Part shown: positions 45,711-56,669 of the stretch, piece after piece
Layout: the number at the start of each line of letters is the position of its first letter
How positions within the stretch are numbered: position 1 is the first letter of the stretch
NCBI GenBank assembly: GCA_902728285.1
Contig: CACVBU010001358.1
Coordinates: 1,745,419 to 1,809,418, forward strand
Length of the DNA stretch: 64,000 bases
Direction: 5' to 3'
Source of the DNA: Clytia hemisphaerica
Lineage: Eukaryota; Cnidaria; Hydrozoa; Leptothecata; Clytiidae
Made by a program: the position numbers and the translations under genes
The notes under the pieces: model-generated
Told to the model about the DNA's origin: nothing
Seen by the model: only the letters and a program-made list of their open reading frames with translations
Databases searched by the model: none

Positions 45711-46333
45711 TTGTTTGTGGAGCTGTAAAAGCAAATATAAAAGTTAGTACTTATACTTACTATCTTTCTTCAAATTAAAACGTTTTTTTAGATTAGGTTG
45801 ATTTCACGTGAAGCACAGAACTGTGGACACGACTTGACTGCAGATTTTATCGCTGGTTTTGAGCTACCATATTTGATTTTTGATTCGCTGCTTTGTTTTA
45901 AAACTAGCCGTATTGTATAAGGGTTGCGAAGCGATCCAGACTCCACCTCAGTTCGCAAGTTGCTAGCAAAACAAGAGACACTCTAAAAATCCCTCTAATA
46001 AAGCCGCCATGGAGACAGGGTCGTAAGATAAGAGCCTTAATGCCCCAAACACACCACATAACCACGGAGGCACAACACCACCCGCCGCCGCCCGCATCGC
46101 ATCGCTCTTTTTTTCCTTCTAGGTATTCTAGTGTAAATGGTGCCTTAATAAAATCGAACGATATTAGTCGAACGATCGAACATTTTTATTCGAATCACGA
46201 ATCGTCTGTCGAAATCATCAAAACATAAAAACAAAACAAAAACAAAAATGTACAAAGATGGCTTGTTGGTTCTTGGGCAGTTTTGATTTCTTTCTTGACA
46301 AATTCGATTACCTCCGTACTTCTTTATCATAGA
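45711..46333. other. Intergenic, nothing recognised
   Basis: No gene or repeat is supported. Confidence 0.45.
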
Positions 46334-46640
46334 ATATCCCCCGGGGGGGGGGTACTACCCTTGTCGACCGACGGGGGTGCTCCGCTGAGGTTCGAAAAAT
46401 GGACCCTACGTGGGACTCGAAATTTGCGAAAAAAGTGACCCTGAATGGGACTGAAATCCCAAAATTTTCTACTTTTTCCCCAAATTTTCCAAAAAAAGGC
46501 ACCCTACGAGGGACTGATTTTTCTATTTTGGTGTTTTTGCGATCCTACCTGGGACTCGTGGAGGTTGAAAAAGGTACCCTGACCAGCGGAGCATCCCCGT
46601 AACCCATTTTGCCCTAGTACCCCCCCCCCCCGGGGAATAT
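46334..46640. mobile_element. Inverted-repeat element with G/C homopolymer ends
   Basis: The left end ATATCCCCCGGGGG runs into a G-run and GTACTA. The right end is TAGTAC, a C-run and CCGGGGAATAT. Inside, phrases such as GACCCTACGTGGGACT and ACCCTACGAGGGACTG recur at about 50-100 bp. No target duplication is visible. Confidence 0.65.
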
Positions 46641-47688
46641 CCACTTGGTTTTGCAAGGTAAGTTTCGTTCATTAAAAGAGCACTCCTCCCGCCCGCCCGC
46701 ACGACTTGCAAAAACCTCTCATTAATTGACCCTATTTGATACTTGCTGTTAAAAGTCAAGGGATGATGAAGATCCATTCTGTCACCGTTCAAACTAATTT
46801 GTTTCCATTTAACAGCAAAATAAACATTTAAAACCGAAGAACCACTGCTTAGATTGCTTAGATGCGTGCCGCCCGCGTGGCAATTTGATCAACTTCAGAT
46901 TCTAAGTCCGTGTTTCGGCTTCCGGTAATTTTGTTGCTGTACACTGCTAGGGTACACCATTTTAAAACAGCATTTTTCGCAGTCCTAGCTACCAAACTGA
47001 GAAAGTTTTCGTGGCTTCAAGCCAAACCATTCAAGGTCATTTTGATAAAATCATCGGTTTGAAGATGTGATTTATATAGCAAATTTTATAGCAAATTTTC
47101 ACTTGGGATAGAAGTTAAAGGTACGTGCACAATATAGCAAAACTGCTTCGCTCATAAATTCGCTTCGCAAAAAACTACCCGGATGTGATAGCGAGCTTTG
47201 ATTTGTTAAGCTTTTCCCAATGTTTTGATCACGTGATCATATTTTGATCACGGACACAGTACGCCCGAATAAAACGCCCATACGCCATTATTTCGCCCCA
47301 AAAAATATCTCGCCACATACATACATACACGGACGACTAACGTAATACTTTCGCTAGGCGAAATTAATAAACACATGTTCATTCATATTTTCACATGCCG
47401 AAATTTCACATTCAGACATTTCCTCAAAATAAATACCATATTTACTACAAAAGTAAACGCGACAGAAATTTCACATTCAGACGTTTTCTGACCTTTCTCG
47501 AACGGATTTCTACAGATTTAAGAAAACCGAAATCCCAGTTTTTCATGCAGTGGTGGGAAAGTTGAGGTTTATATGGTGTTTTTATAGTGGGCTAAGCGAA
47601 TCTAAGCAGTTTTTGCCCCATTTCATTAACATGACTGGATTCTCGAGTATATCACGCATTAGCTTTGATAAGTTAGTCTTTATTTGTG
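46641..47688. other. Intergenic, no gene supported
   Basis: No coding or RNA gene. Near 47081 the phrase ATAGCAAATTTT is tandemly doubled. Confidence 0.45.
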
Positions 47689-47781
47689 CAGTCAACTCTC
47701 TCTAATTCGAACCTTTAATATTTAAATCTTTCTGTAATTCGAATTCGCAGAAAATATTTGATCGAATTAGAGAGTCAACTG
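47689..47781. mobile_element. 93-bp MITE
   Basis: Left CAGTCAACTCTCTCTAATTC and right, inwards, CAGTTGACTCTCTAATTCGA. It ends 24 bp before the fibrinogen-like remnant, inside what would be its upstream intron. Confidence 0.65.
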
Positions 47782-47805
47782 TATCTTCATTATTATATTT
47801 CATAG

Positions 47806-48788
47806 ATGTGTCGTGTCGAAACGTCAAAGAAAACAACCCATTTGTACCATCAGGCTTTTACGATATTTATTTACAATTTAATCGGAGAAAAGTTTACTGT
47901 GACATGGCTACAGACAGACGGAGGTAAACAATTTCATCTTTTTCAAAGATTCAGTAGAAACATTTCTGATTTAGCTAAATTTAGGATTGAACTTCTACTC
48001 TGACTCGCAAAAGGCTCAAGCATCTTCATGTCACGGAACATTCCCCATATAACAATCATTGTTTTCTTGAATGAATCAATTGGCTGGAAAACAATTACCT
48101 TACCAATCGTTGTCTTGCCCAACTGTCCTTGGGTAATTCAGGTTTGGGACAATTAATTGTCTTTGAATCGATATACGAGACCGATCCCAAGACAAAACAA
48201 GCTATAAAAGTGATGCTTCGAGTGTTTTAAAGAATTTTTCAAGCTATTGGATTTTTTTTGAGAAAATCTTTAGTATTCAAAGTGTCATTTGACAACCTGT
48301 TTAATTTACTTTCAGGTGGTTGGATGATGATCACAAACTACACGGCTACAGACGGACAAAGTTTTTCATCAATCAAGTATCATAACATTGAAGGCTTCCA
48401 TCTCCTTCCACAAGGTAATTTTGTCTTGGAATCCGATTACAGAATCGATTAACAATCGGGCACCCATCAAAGAAATTCGGTTGGTCGTACAGTCCTCAGT
48501 TGGCCGTACAGTCAGTGTTGTCATCTCGACATCTCACAAATCTGGGAAATGGATCAATGATTGGATGACTGGTAAGATGGATGCGAAAGTGTGTGGTATA
48601 TCTGATGTGGTAGGTTCGATCAGAACTCTACCAGATGATAACAGCCAAATATCACAAAATGCTGATTGTATTGGTTGGTATTTTTTAAGGGTACAGCCAA
48701 AATCATCTTGTTGAACAATGGAGCGGAATGTAATGATAACAGCGGAACGGTTTCCCCTGTAACTTGGAAATATTGGGTTCGATCTTGA
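47806..48788 (+). pseudogene. Fibrinogen-like (FReD-type) lectin remnant
   Basis: Three exon-like blocks. Block 1 (47806-47923, splice sites catag and gtaaac) reads NPFVPSGFYDIYLQF then RKVYCDMATD, the typical start of a fibrinogen-like domain. Block 2 (48316-48414) reads GGWMMITNYTATDGQSF. Block 3 (about 48443-48788) has KVCGISDVV and GAECNDNSG and ends VTWKYWVRS before TGA. Block 1 is out of phase with block 2 because of an ACAGACAG repeat that looks like a 4-bp duplication. Block 3 shifts frame at a T-run near 48682. The apparent gap between blocks 2 and 3 is only 28 bp, too short for an intron. Family members are secreted recognition lectins. It is most likely a pseudogene, less likely a gene with sequence errors. 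Confidence 0.6.
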
Positions 48789-49575
48789 ATAATTAACGCA
48801 TGCGCAATATGCCAATAGTAATCGGGAAGTTGCCACAAAGAATATAATATAGTGCTGAAATTTGGCACTGAGTTGGGGGGGGTATTGGAAACACATAATA
48901 AAACCTTGCACCTCTGGTTCCTTGGCATCATGAGTTATGACGTCATTATCAATGATGGCTCCTACAAAATTAGTCAAAATTCAAGTTTAACATATCAATC
49001 AATCGCAAAAAACTGAGCAAATTTTTTGTTTACGAGAAAGTGTCAAAATTCTCAAAATTTGTAGTATGTCTAAAGTTAATCAAAAAATAGACATTTTTCT
49101 CTTTGGCATTATGTGTGCTGAATCTCAATGTTGGTCAAAAAAGTGCGGGAAATTTTTTTGGAGGAGCAAAATTCCGGGGATGAAAATCCGGGGGAAAAAT
49201 CATTTTGCCAATTTTCCTGTTACCTTTGTTCTATCAGATGCTGAAACACTGTACAGAATTTCAGATTTTGTCAGGAGATACAGAATTGTTGAAAAGATGC
49301 TCCAGACAGAGGGAAAAAGTGGCGATGCCATCTACAGAAAAGAAAGGAACTAAAGTACGACGTATTTATAGGTCTCGCACTCTTTTATTAACAATATAGA
49401 AGTGCCTATCACATTAAAAGATAGAACCACACCACGCAGAACCACAGTACCGCAGACAGCTGGTTCGCAGATTTTATGGCCATTTATTGATTCATTTTTT
49501 CGTAAAAATAAAAGAAAGTTTCGGAAAATTTCGTCAAGGGGGGGGGGGACTCAGAAAATTTCATAGGTTTAACAA
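48789..49575. other. Intergenic, nothing firmly recognised
   Basis: An open stretch at 49233-49353 (ending in AIYRKERN) follows a splice-acceptor-like site, but I recognise no domain. Confidence 0.4.
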
Positions 49576-49815
49576 TGTACTAACGCACTTTGTAATAAAC
49601 GCCCCACTTTGTAATACCTAACGCACTTTGTAATACCTAACGTACTTTGTAAGAACGCCACACCTTGCAATACCTGACGCACATTGTAATACAACTTGAC
49701 GCACTTTGTAATAAAAACTGCCGCACTTTGTAATGATTGACCTGCAGCACTTTGTAATTAAGTTTTTATTACAAAGTGTGGTTGGTCGATTTTTACAAAG
49801 TGCGTCAGTTTGTCA
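49576..49815. repeat. Short tandem array of CACTTTGTAAT units with inverted end
   Basis: About ten imperfect copies of a 20-25 bp unit built on ACGCACTTTGTAATACCTA, followed by two inverted copies (ATTACAAAGTGTGG, TACAAAGTGCG). It is a small counterpart of the foldback layout seen elsewhere in the window. Confidence 0.85.
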
Positions 49816-49943
49816 TGTCATGTCATGGCGTTGAACCATCCTACTTTTGCATCCTAAGCAAATTTTCTACCAGTACCACCAGAGTAATATGTAGGTACAA
49901 TTTTTCTTACAAGAAGTTTGAAACTTGACGGGTTAAGGAAGTC

Positions 49944-50156
49944 GTCAGAAAGTATCTACTAGGGGGCGGTTGAGAATTCTAGGTAGGGGGTGTCAAAAAG
50001 AATTTCATGTCTTTATGGACATGCCTATATTGGAGGAGGGGTGCCAAAAGTATATTTGGGGGGTTGAATTTTTTTGAGGATATCAAAAGTAGTGTGAATT
50101 TATTTTGGATTGTTTTAAAATATTCTCCACTCCACACCTAGTAGATACTTTCTGAC
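49944..50156. mobile_element. Small TIR element family D, copy 2
   Basis: GTCAGAAAGTATCTACTAGG at 49944 and its exact complement ending at 50156. The same ends, diverged, bound 31758-32015. Confidence 0.75.
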
Positions 50157-50410
50157 CACACCCTAATACTAATCTATGTCCAAAGTGATTATTAAGAAAT
50201 AAAGAACTAACTTAGAATTGACACACAGTGTTTCATGCTGGCAAGGCAGGTGTAAATTGTAGATTTTATTTCAATATAGCAATAGCGTTCAGTTTGAGGT
50301 CGTTGTTGTTATTTTCTGCCCGCGCAGTATGATTATTCGCCCGATAGTGGCATTTGGGCCCGGCGGGAAGCGGAGGGCGCAAATGGCACTAGAGGGCTAA
50401 TAATCAAAGT

Positions 50411-50746
50411 GGGGGGCGTACGGTATTTCGGTATTGCGGAAATCGACCCTTTTTTCTTCGGAATTTCGGAAATCGGGCAAAATTCCTTCGGTATTTCGGA
50501 ATTCTGAAATTGTTTCGGTATCGGAAATCCGTGAATTTTTGCTTCGAAATTTCGGTATTATAAAGTTTTTATCCCCCTTTTTCGGAATTCATACTTGAAA
50601 AATCAAATTTGATGAAAGATTAGTTAAATCGAGGGAAAATACCCCAAAAAATCGGTATCGGAATTGCAACTATTTTTTTACGGAATTTCGGAAATTTTGG
50701 CAAAATTATTCGGTATTTCGGAACTCACAAACCCCGTACGCCCCCC
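50411..50746. mobile_element. TIR element built of TTTCGGAAT-like repeats
   Basis: 13-bp inverted ends GGGGGGCGTACGG. The interior repeats CGGTATTTCGG/CGGAATTTCGG many times. No target duplication or coding. Confidence 0.7.
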
Positions 50747-51574
50747 TATCAAACTGCAAGGCAAAAACCGGCAAAATAACGTCGAAGGTTCAAAGGACGA
50801 CTTTCGAACTTTTGCTCGCCGTCCCGCCACTCAAACAGAAACTCCACTCAAACACCATGGTAGCCCCAAAATTAATGCAGCTTAGTCATATTTCCCGCCC
50901 TTACGAAATCTACGGAACCGAAATAATTAAGTCGTACGTTGATTTGTTGATGCACCGACTTTCAATCTCTATCATTTTCAATTTCGCTGAATAATGGTCA
51001 TTTTAAAGCTTCTGACTTTTTTTGCCACTTTATTTTATTTCCAAATATTTCTGCTATTTTAACTTTCTCCAGTCAGTCAGTCAGTTAGACCACAATCACA
51101 TCAATTTTAAAATGGAATAGGCTGTTCTTCAGGTTCGTATTCATTTGTTTAAATGGTTGTAAAAATCCAGGTTTTGTTTCATATTTGATAAAGTCAAATT
51201 TTTTTAACGCATGAAAACCATCAAGCAAGACACGTAGCAAGACCACCATCATCATCTTTTATTTATTTTCTTATAATCCAAAAAGAAATATTTACAGAAC
51301 AACAAAAGCCTTTTAATAATTTTATGCCATTAAAAAATTCCACCAAGACAGAGTACACATGCATTGCATGTCAAACTTTCAAAACATGCAAACCTGAAAG
51401 CAGTAATTATGACGCCACACACATTCAGCGGGTTCAGATGATCAATGTTTTGATTTGATCGTTTGACGGTTCTATTCCTAGGAGAATAATTTACCATCAG
51501 CCGAATAAGGATTATTTTTGTACCTTGCAGGTGATTTTTCAGCTTGAGTTTATGTCTAATGTTATGGTTTTTGG
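50747..51574. other. Intergenic, nothing recognised
   Basis: No gene, RNA or repeat is supported. Confidence 0.45.
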
Positions 51575-52220
51575 ACGACCCTGCCTATGCCCCGGACAGT
51601 CCGGGGTAAATGTCTAGGGTCTGAAAAAAATAACTTTTTCCCCAGACCTACGTCCGGGGCTCCAACTTTTGCGCCATAAATTTACCCCGGACGTATATCG
51701 CCGAGCACACTTTAAACCCCCGGACATTTTATCCAGGTCTAAAACTCACCCCCTCACGCCCAAATTCCGAGATTATGTATGTGTGTTTTTCAGCGACGGA
51801 GACGGTAAGGTTCTAATTTGACTAGATCCTGACCAGCTGAGGATGACGGTAAATCAGCACTTTTACCGTCCTCGATATTGCGGGGCAGAACTCTGTCTGA
51901 TCAGGATCCATTTTTCAGCTTTCGGTTAGATTTTAGAATTTGATTGCTGAACAAACCACGCTTGAGATTGAAGATTCAAATACAGGCCTCACACACGAAA
52001 CGCCAAAATCAGGACATTACAAGATCTTTTGGAAGATGGCGTTTGTCCACGGAAGAATATTTCAATGAATTAGAAAAAAGCCCGCGCGGTCAGCGATTCT
52101 ATAAAAAGCGACCGCGCGGGCTGTCTGGGGCGTCCGGGGTAGTCTCTCAAAAACAAATAATACGGACCCCGGGCACGTATCAAAAAAACCCCGGACTGTC
52201 CGGGGCATAGGCAGGGTCGT
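51575..52220. mobile_element. hAT-like non-autonomous element with 8-bp TSD
   Basis: 33-bp perfect inverted ends beginning ACGACCCTGCCTATGCCCC, flanked by an exact GTTTTTGG duplication (51567-51574 and 52221-52228). The ends contain the palindrome CCCCGGACAGTCCGGGG-like (one mismatch). Inside are a copy of repeat family B (51777-51915) and a GC-only perfect hairpin (CCCGCGCGGTC at 52081, complement ending 52120). Confidence 0.9.
51777..51915 (+). repeat. Dispersed repeat family B, copy 2
   Basis: Partner of 20441-20580 (TATGTGTGTTTTTCAGCGAC start). Here it sits inside the hAT-like element and can fold on GACGGTAAA/TTTTACCGTC. Confidence 0.75.
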
Positions 52221-52307
52221 GTTTTTGGAAGTGCTTGTTCTAAGAGATGAGCTAATTTGATTATTTCTAGTTTTCAAAAGAAGCAAATTTAATCTTTCCT
52301 CTACAGC

Positions 52308-52540
52308 GACCGTAGTGCAGTGGTAGAGCATCCGGCTACGGTTCGTGAGGTTGTGGGTTCAACCCCCAGCCGGGTCATACCAAAGATTTCCAAAATGGTA
52401 CTTGCTCAGCAATTAAGAGAAGGATCAAGGGTAAGTGGAGCAATCCAGGGAGAAAGAGTGGCGCCCTCCCCTACCTTCAGGTAGATAGCTATCGAAAGAG
52501 GAGCCTTCGGGTCGCCTCCGATTGCAGTCGCAGACTTACT
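52308..52540 (+). mobile_element. tRNA-derived SINE
   Basis: The 5' part resembles a tRNA with an A box (TAGTGCAGTGGTAGAGC) and a B box (GGGTTCAACCCCC), 5' GACC pairing with 3' GGTC, but no clean anticodon arm. A non-tRNA body follows (GCGCCCTCCCCTACC, GAGCCTTCGGGTCGCCTCC) to about 52540. The internal Pol III promoter identifies it as a SINE and not a working tRNA. Confidence 0.75.
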
Positions 52541-53282
52541 TACAAGATTAAACTTTAATATAATGCCAATTATGCATGTATATAAGTTTTATGTTAATAC
52601 TTTCTTTTTGCATATGTTTTGCATACTTTCTAAGGGAATTTCACCACGGCAATTGGCCAAGGCTCGAAATAACCATTTCAAGTGGGTTGTGCAAAATGTT
52701 TGATCAGATTTGCTTTAGCTTGAAAATTATGATTTTTGGGTCGGACATGAAGCCAATTATAGGTCGGACAATGTCCGATGTCCAACCGTTATTTCGAGCC
52801 CTGTTTGCCCACCATAATTTTTGTATACAGTTCAATATGGCGGATAGAAAGGCAAAAAGGTCCATGGCTCGCACCCCCCCCCCCGCCTGAGCGGGGGGGG
52901 GCTACATCTAAAATTTGCCATATAAGAGGTGGGAGCTGCTTGTTTTTCCCAACAGGTGGGGGGAGCTCTATCTTGGGGGGGACCTGTATTAGTTTATGTA
53001 ATTCTGGGGGCAAAATAACACTATTTTTCTTTACTGTTGGTTTTTAATTTCTCTAAACCTTTATGTTTTCATGCAAAGTGTGATCTGATCCTTAAAATGC
53101 AAAAATGAAGACATTCTATTGCATTCTCTAAAAGTGCACACACATTTAAATAGAGCTTTGTGAATGCCATAAAATTTTTCCCCTATACTGGGACCTAAAA
53201 TTTTATCAGACTGGGGGGACCTAAATTTGGCAGGGGGACCTAGAACCCTAGTCGGAGGCATGAGGTCTATCAAACAGAATAA
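52541..53282. other. Intergenic with homopolymer hairpin
   Basis: No gene supported. A C-run/G-run hairpin (C-run, GCCTGAGC, G-run) at about 52867-52902 is followed by several GGGGGGACCT phrases to 53240. Confidence 0.5.
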
Positions 53283-54000
53283 AACAAAAATTTCAATTGA
53301 ATCAAACAAACGCAATCGAACACAATCGAAAAATTGTGATTCAATTGTCAAACGCAAACAAATATCAATCAAATCTGAAATTCTTGGTAAAATTCGATTG
53401 ACAGATCTGATTCAATTGATATTTGATTGATGTTCGATTGCGTTCGATTGATGTTCAATTGGATTCGATTGACATTTATCTTTAATTCCCTTTAGTTTTG
53501 AGTGCATTTTTTTTCCAAGCCTCTAATCCTAACGCCTTTAATTTTCGCAAACCTCTTAAAATCTCTGTGTCATGCACCCAATAATTTTTGGCCGCCTTTG
53601 ACTTTATTTACGCTCAAGCTTATTTCAAAAAAGAGAAGCAGCTTTTTTTTGCAGGGTAACGTGACGGTTGTGGGTCACTGTTTATTGTCTTCCTGCAATT
53701 CATCTTGCTTAACATAACCTCTCTATAAGTAAGCAAATGTTGAACGAAAACCAAAACACAGCCAATCGAACGTATTCGAAATAGGCAAATCAAACGTATT
53801 AGTCGAATCAATCGAATACAGGCACTAATTGAACGCAATCGAATCAATCAAGAAAATGCGGTAATATTCGATTGGCATTCCATTGTGTTTGGCAATTGAA
53901 TTTCAATCATTCGATTGCGTTCGATTTCGTTAAATTGATTCGGCGTTCGTATTGTTCAATTGACAATTTGGCATTCGATTCGTTCAATTGACATCGTCTG
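53283..54000. repeat. Two blocks of degenerate CAATCGAA/TTCGATTG repeats
   Basis: Block 1 (53283-53480) and block 2 (53755-54000) are each built of 10-15-bp phrases on (C)AATCGAA. In both, the first half reads CAATCGAA and the second half its complement TTCGATTG, so each block is a degenerate palindrome. The 270 bp between them are ordinary. Confidence 0.8.
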
Positions 54001-55055
54001 GAGCAATTTGTTATTCAACCGTCTATTCCCCTAAAAACGTCCAGCGTTAAATAAATTTGTGCAGCTAAAATGATAACGTCACAATATTGAATTGATTTTT
54101 CTTTTTAAAAAGCACAGCTGTTACCTAGGGACAAAATAATTCATTCAGTTTTGTGTACTGTCAACAGTTCTACTTGGGACGATTGGTCGAAACATGGGAC
54201 TGTTGATGTCTGGCCTGTATTTTCACTTACTGTTAAATCTCTTTGACAACAAATTTGTTTTGATAACTCCACCAAGTTTATCAATCATAATTTCTGTCAT
54301 AACATGTCACGATAACTTTCACTGATTTTCACATGACTTTCACTGAGGCCCTTTTTAACTTTTTGTTTTTATTCAAAATGACCGGACGCTGATTGGCAGT
54401 ATAGACCTAACTCTTCATTCAAAAATTGCGCAAAGGCGGGACAAAAATCAGTATTTTTTAATTTGGAAAAAAAGCCACATAGAAGACCTTTCAAATTCAT
54501 TATGTGAATAGAGCAGTAAAAAAAATACAACTTTTCTATTTTCTCTTTTTTTTGCGAAAGTTCTAGGAATGAAAATAAAGGGATAATGATCATTGAATAC
54601 TATCCACTGATGATCCGCGGCACTATCATAAAGCTAGAAACGCTTCGCGTACTCTTCGCTTGAGAAAATGATTGACGGATTGAAGTTTTTTTCCACCCGC
54701 GCGGGAGCTTGCAGGCGTTCTGCGAGCGTTCTCGGCTCAATTCTTGGACCGCACTAAAAGTGGTAGACTGACCTGTGATAGATCATTTTGATGGAAGTTT
54801 TTGGAATGTTTACAAGGCTCTTGACAGAAAATCGTTTGTTTTATTGTCAATGATGACAGTGCAGTTATTAATTTTGCTAGATCTGAGAAATTGATGTTTG
54901 TAAGTGCACTTAATAGTTTTGATTCCCATATTGAAGAATCATATTCTGGTTTTCATGTTATTAGATGCTGTTTTAGAGCTTTAGAGCTAGCCTGATTGGA
55001 GAATTAGAGAACGCCCGCCGCCTATAACCGCCTATCGCCCGATGGGATGGCAATA
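54001..55055. other. Intergenic, nothing recognised
   Basis: No gene, RNA or clear repeat. Confidence 0.45.
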
Positions 55056-55250
55056 TGTCAAATTGTCGAACAAGTGGGTGTCGAACAACTATACAGTCGA
55101 ACAAGTGGATGTCAAACAAATAAATGTCAAACAACTGGTCTGTCGAACAACTAAGCGATCAGTTGTTTGACAATGCATCAGTTCAACATTTTTTAAAGTT
55201 TTGTCGAACAAATGTACCGTCGAACAAGTATACTGTCGAACAAGTGGGAT
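55056..55250. repeat. Degenerate tandem repeat of TGTCGAACAAGTG
   Basis: About ten phrases of 13-18 bp based on GTCGAACAAGTG/GTCAAACAACTG, with one inverted phrase (AGTTGTTTGACA) in the middle. Confidence 0.85.
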
Positions 55251-55638
55251 TTCCTCGATGGGATTAACAAATAGCGAGTATGTAACTTGCTGCACGAGTG
55301 ACGTCAAACGCTCCATCGTTTTTCCACTAATATGGTCTTCTTCGTTCCAGACATTCACATAATATGTTCCACTACAGATTTCTTTCCTATTTCTATTTAA
55401 AAGCCTACTCTTTGCAAAAGAAAAATTGTGTATTTTTTAATACGCCGTTCATTATTTTATTTATTTTATTTTAGGTTCGCTATGGTGGCCGAATTGCCGT
55501 CCCATGTTTTGTTAGATTGTCCCAAGCTAGAGCAGTTGACGGTACTGGCTGAGAGAAATAATGTGCTGGAGTAATTTGTTTTTCAATAGGCTGTCACGTT
55601 TCTCCTGAATGAATACCATGACATCTGGCTGGTGTAAC

Positions 55639-56227
55639 CAGTTGGGTGTTTGAGATAAAAACAACAATTATTGCTCTTTTTGGCAACTATTGCCAAAAAT
55701 GGCAATTTTTTTAACGATTAAATGTCAAGTCAGCAGAAATGTGCTGTCCTTATAAAGGCAAAGACGTCAAAAGGGTTTGAAAAATGCAAAATCATATCAA
55801 GGAAAGGTTTTTCGGATCTTTAAAAGTGACTTTTTCAATTTTTCATTGCTCAATAACATGAAAAGTTCTAAAAAGAAACGTAAAAAGATCCTGTATCAAT
55901 GCCAAAACACAGCTAGAAGGAGAAAACAGAACCCACGTTGTAATTTTGTTTACATAATATGACTCGATTTTGCTAGTCTGCATATTTCTGACAAAAAAAT
56001 AGTTGAAAACAAAAATAACGAGGCAAAGTGGGCCTACTAATTGTTAGGGTGTCGAATACCACATGTTCAATGATAAGATCAACTTCTTTCCAAAAACAGC
56101 AATTTTCATTTATTTGCTTTTTTACTTTTCTGCTGATTCAGCATATTATTGTTGAAAAAAATGCTGTTTTTGGCAATAGTTGCCAAAAAGAGCAATAATT
56201 GCCATTTTTATCTTAAACACCCAACTG
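55639..56227. mobile_element. TIR element, 589 bp
   Basis: Inverted ends CAGTTGGGTGTTTGAGATAA (left) and CAGTTGGGTGTTTAAGATAA (right, inwards). Both are followed by ATTATTGCTCTTTTTGGCAA, giving about 65 bp of arm. The inner GGCAATAGTTGCC phrase is itself palindromic. No clear target duplication. Confidence 0.8.
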
Positions 56228-56414
56228 ATAACTTGCATCAAAGAGAGGCTGACATGCATTGCCCTCAAATGAATAACCTGCCTGGTCATTAAAATAGCTG
56301 AATCAAAACAAACTTGATTTACAAAATTTATGGATTGTAAATGTATATCTCCCCTAATTATAATTCATAAACAGTCCGACACAAACAATGTTGATATTCA
56401 AAAAAAAAACTTAA

Positions 56415-56600
56415 CATCCTTACAAAAGTTGTCTTTTTGATTTCACAAACATTGTTTCAAGCATTCACTTCCACAATAGTTATGTAATTACTCTTTCAGT
56501 TAGTCCGGTTCAAGATATACACGTGTTTTTAGTCGCTTGACTGAACTGCCTACTGAAACAAATCCGGGAGTAAGTGTCAAAGCAACACATACAGCAGATT
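56415..56600 (+). repeat. Segmental duplicate, copy 1
   Basis: Shares CTTACAAAAGTTGTC, CATTCACTTCCACAATA, TATGTAATTAC and GTAAGTGTCAAAGCAACA with 58945-59130 in the same order and strand. Confidence 0.8.
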
Positions 56601-56669
56601 ATTCTTAAAGTAAAGAAATATCTTTTGGCATTGACAGTCAATATAATATATTACATTATATTTCCTTAA

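Noticed and set aside
48534..48977. 147-codon open frame on the minus strand
   Set aside because: It overlaps the fibrinogen-like remnant in antisense and shows no recognisable domain.
52308..52380. tRNA gene
   Set aside because: A and B boxes are present, but the anticodon arm does not fold properly and a SINE-like body follows, so it is called a SINE.
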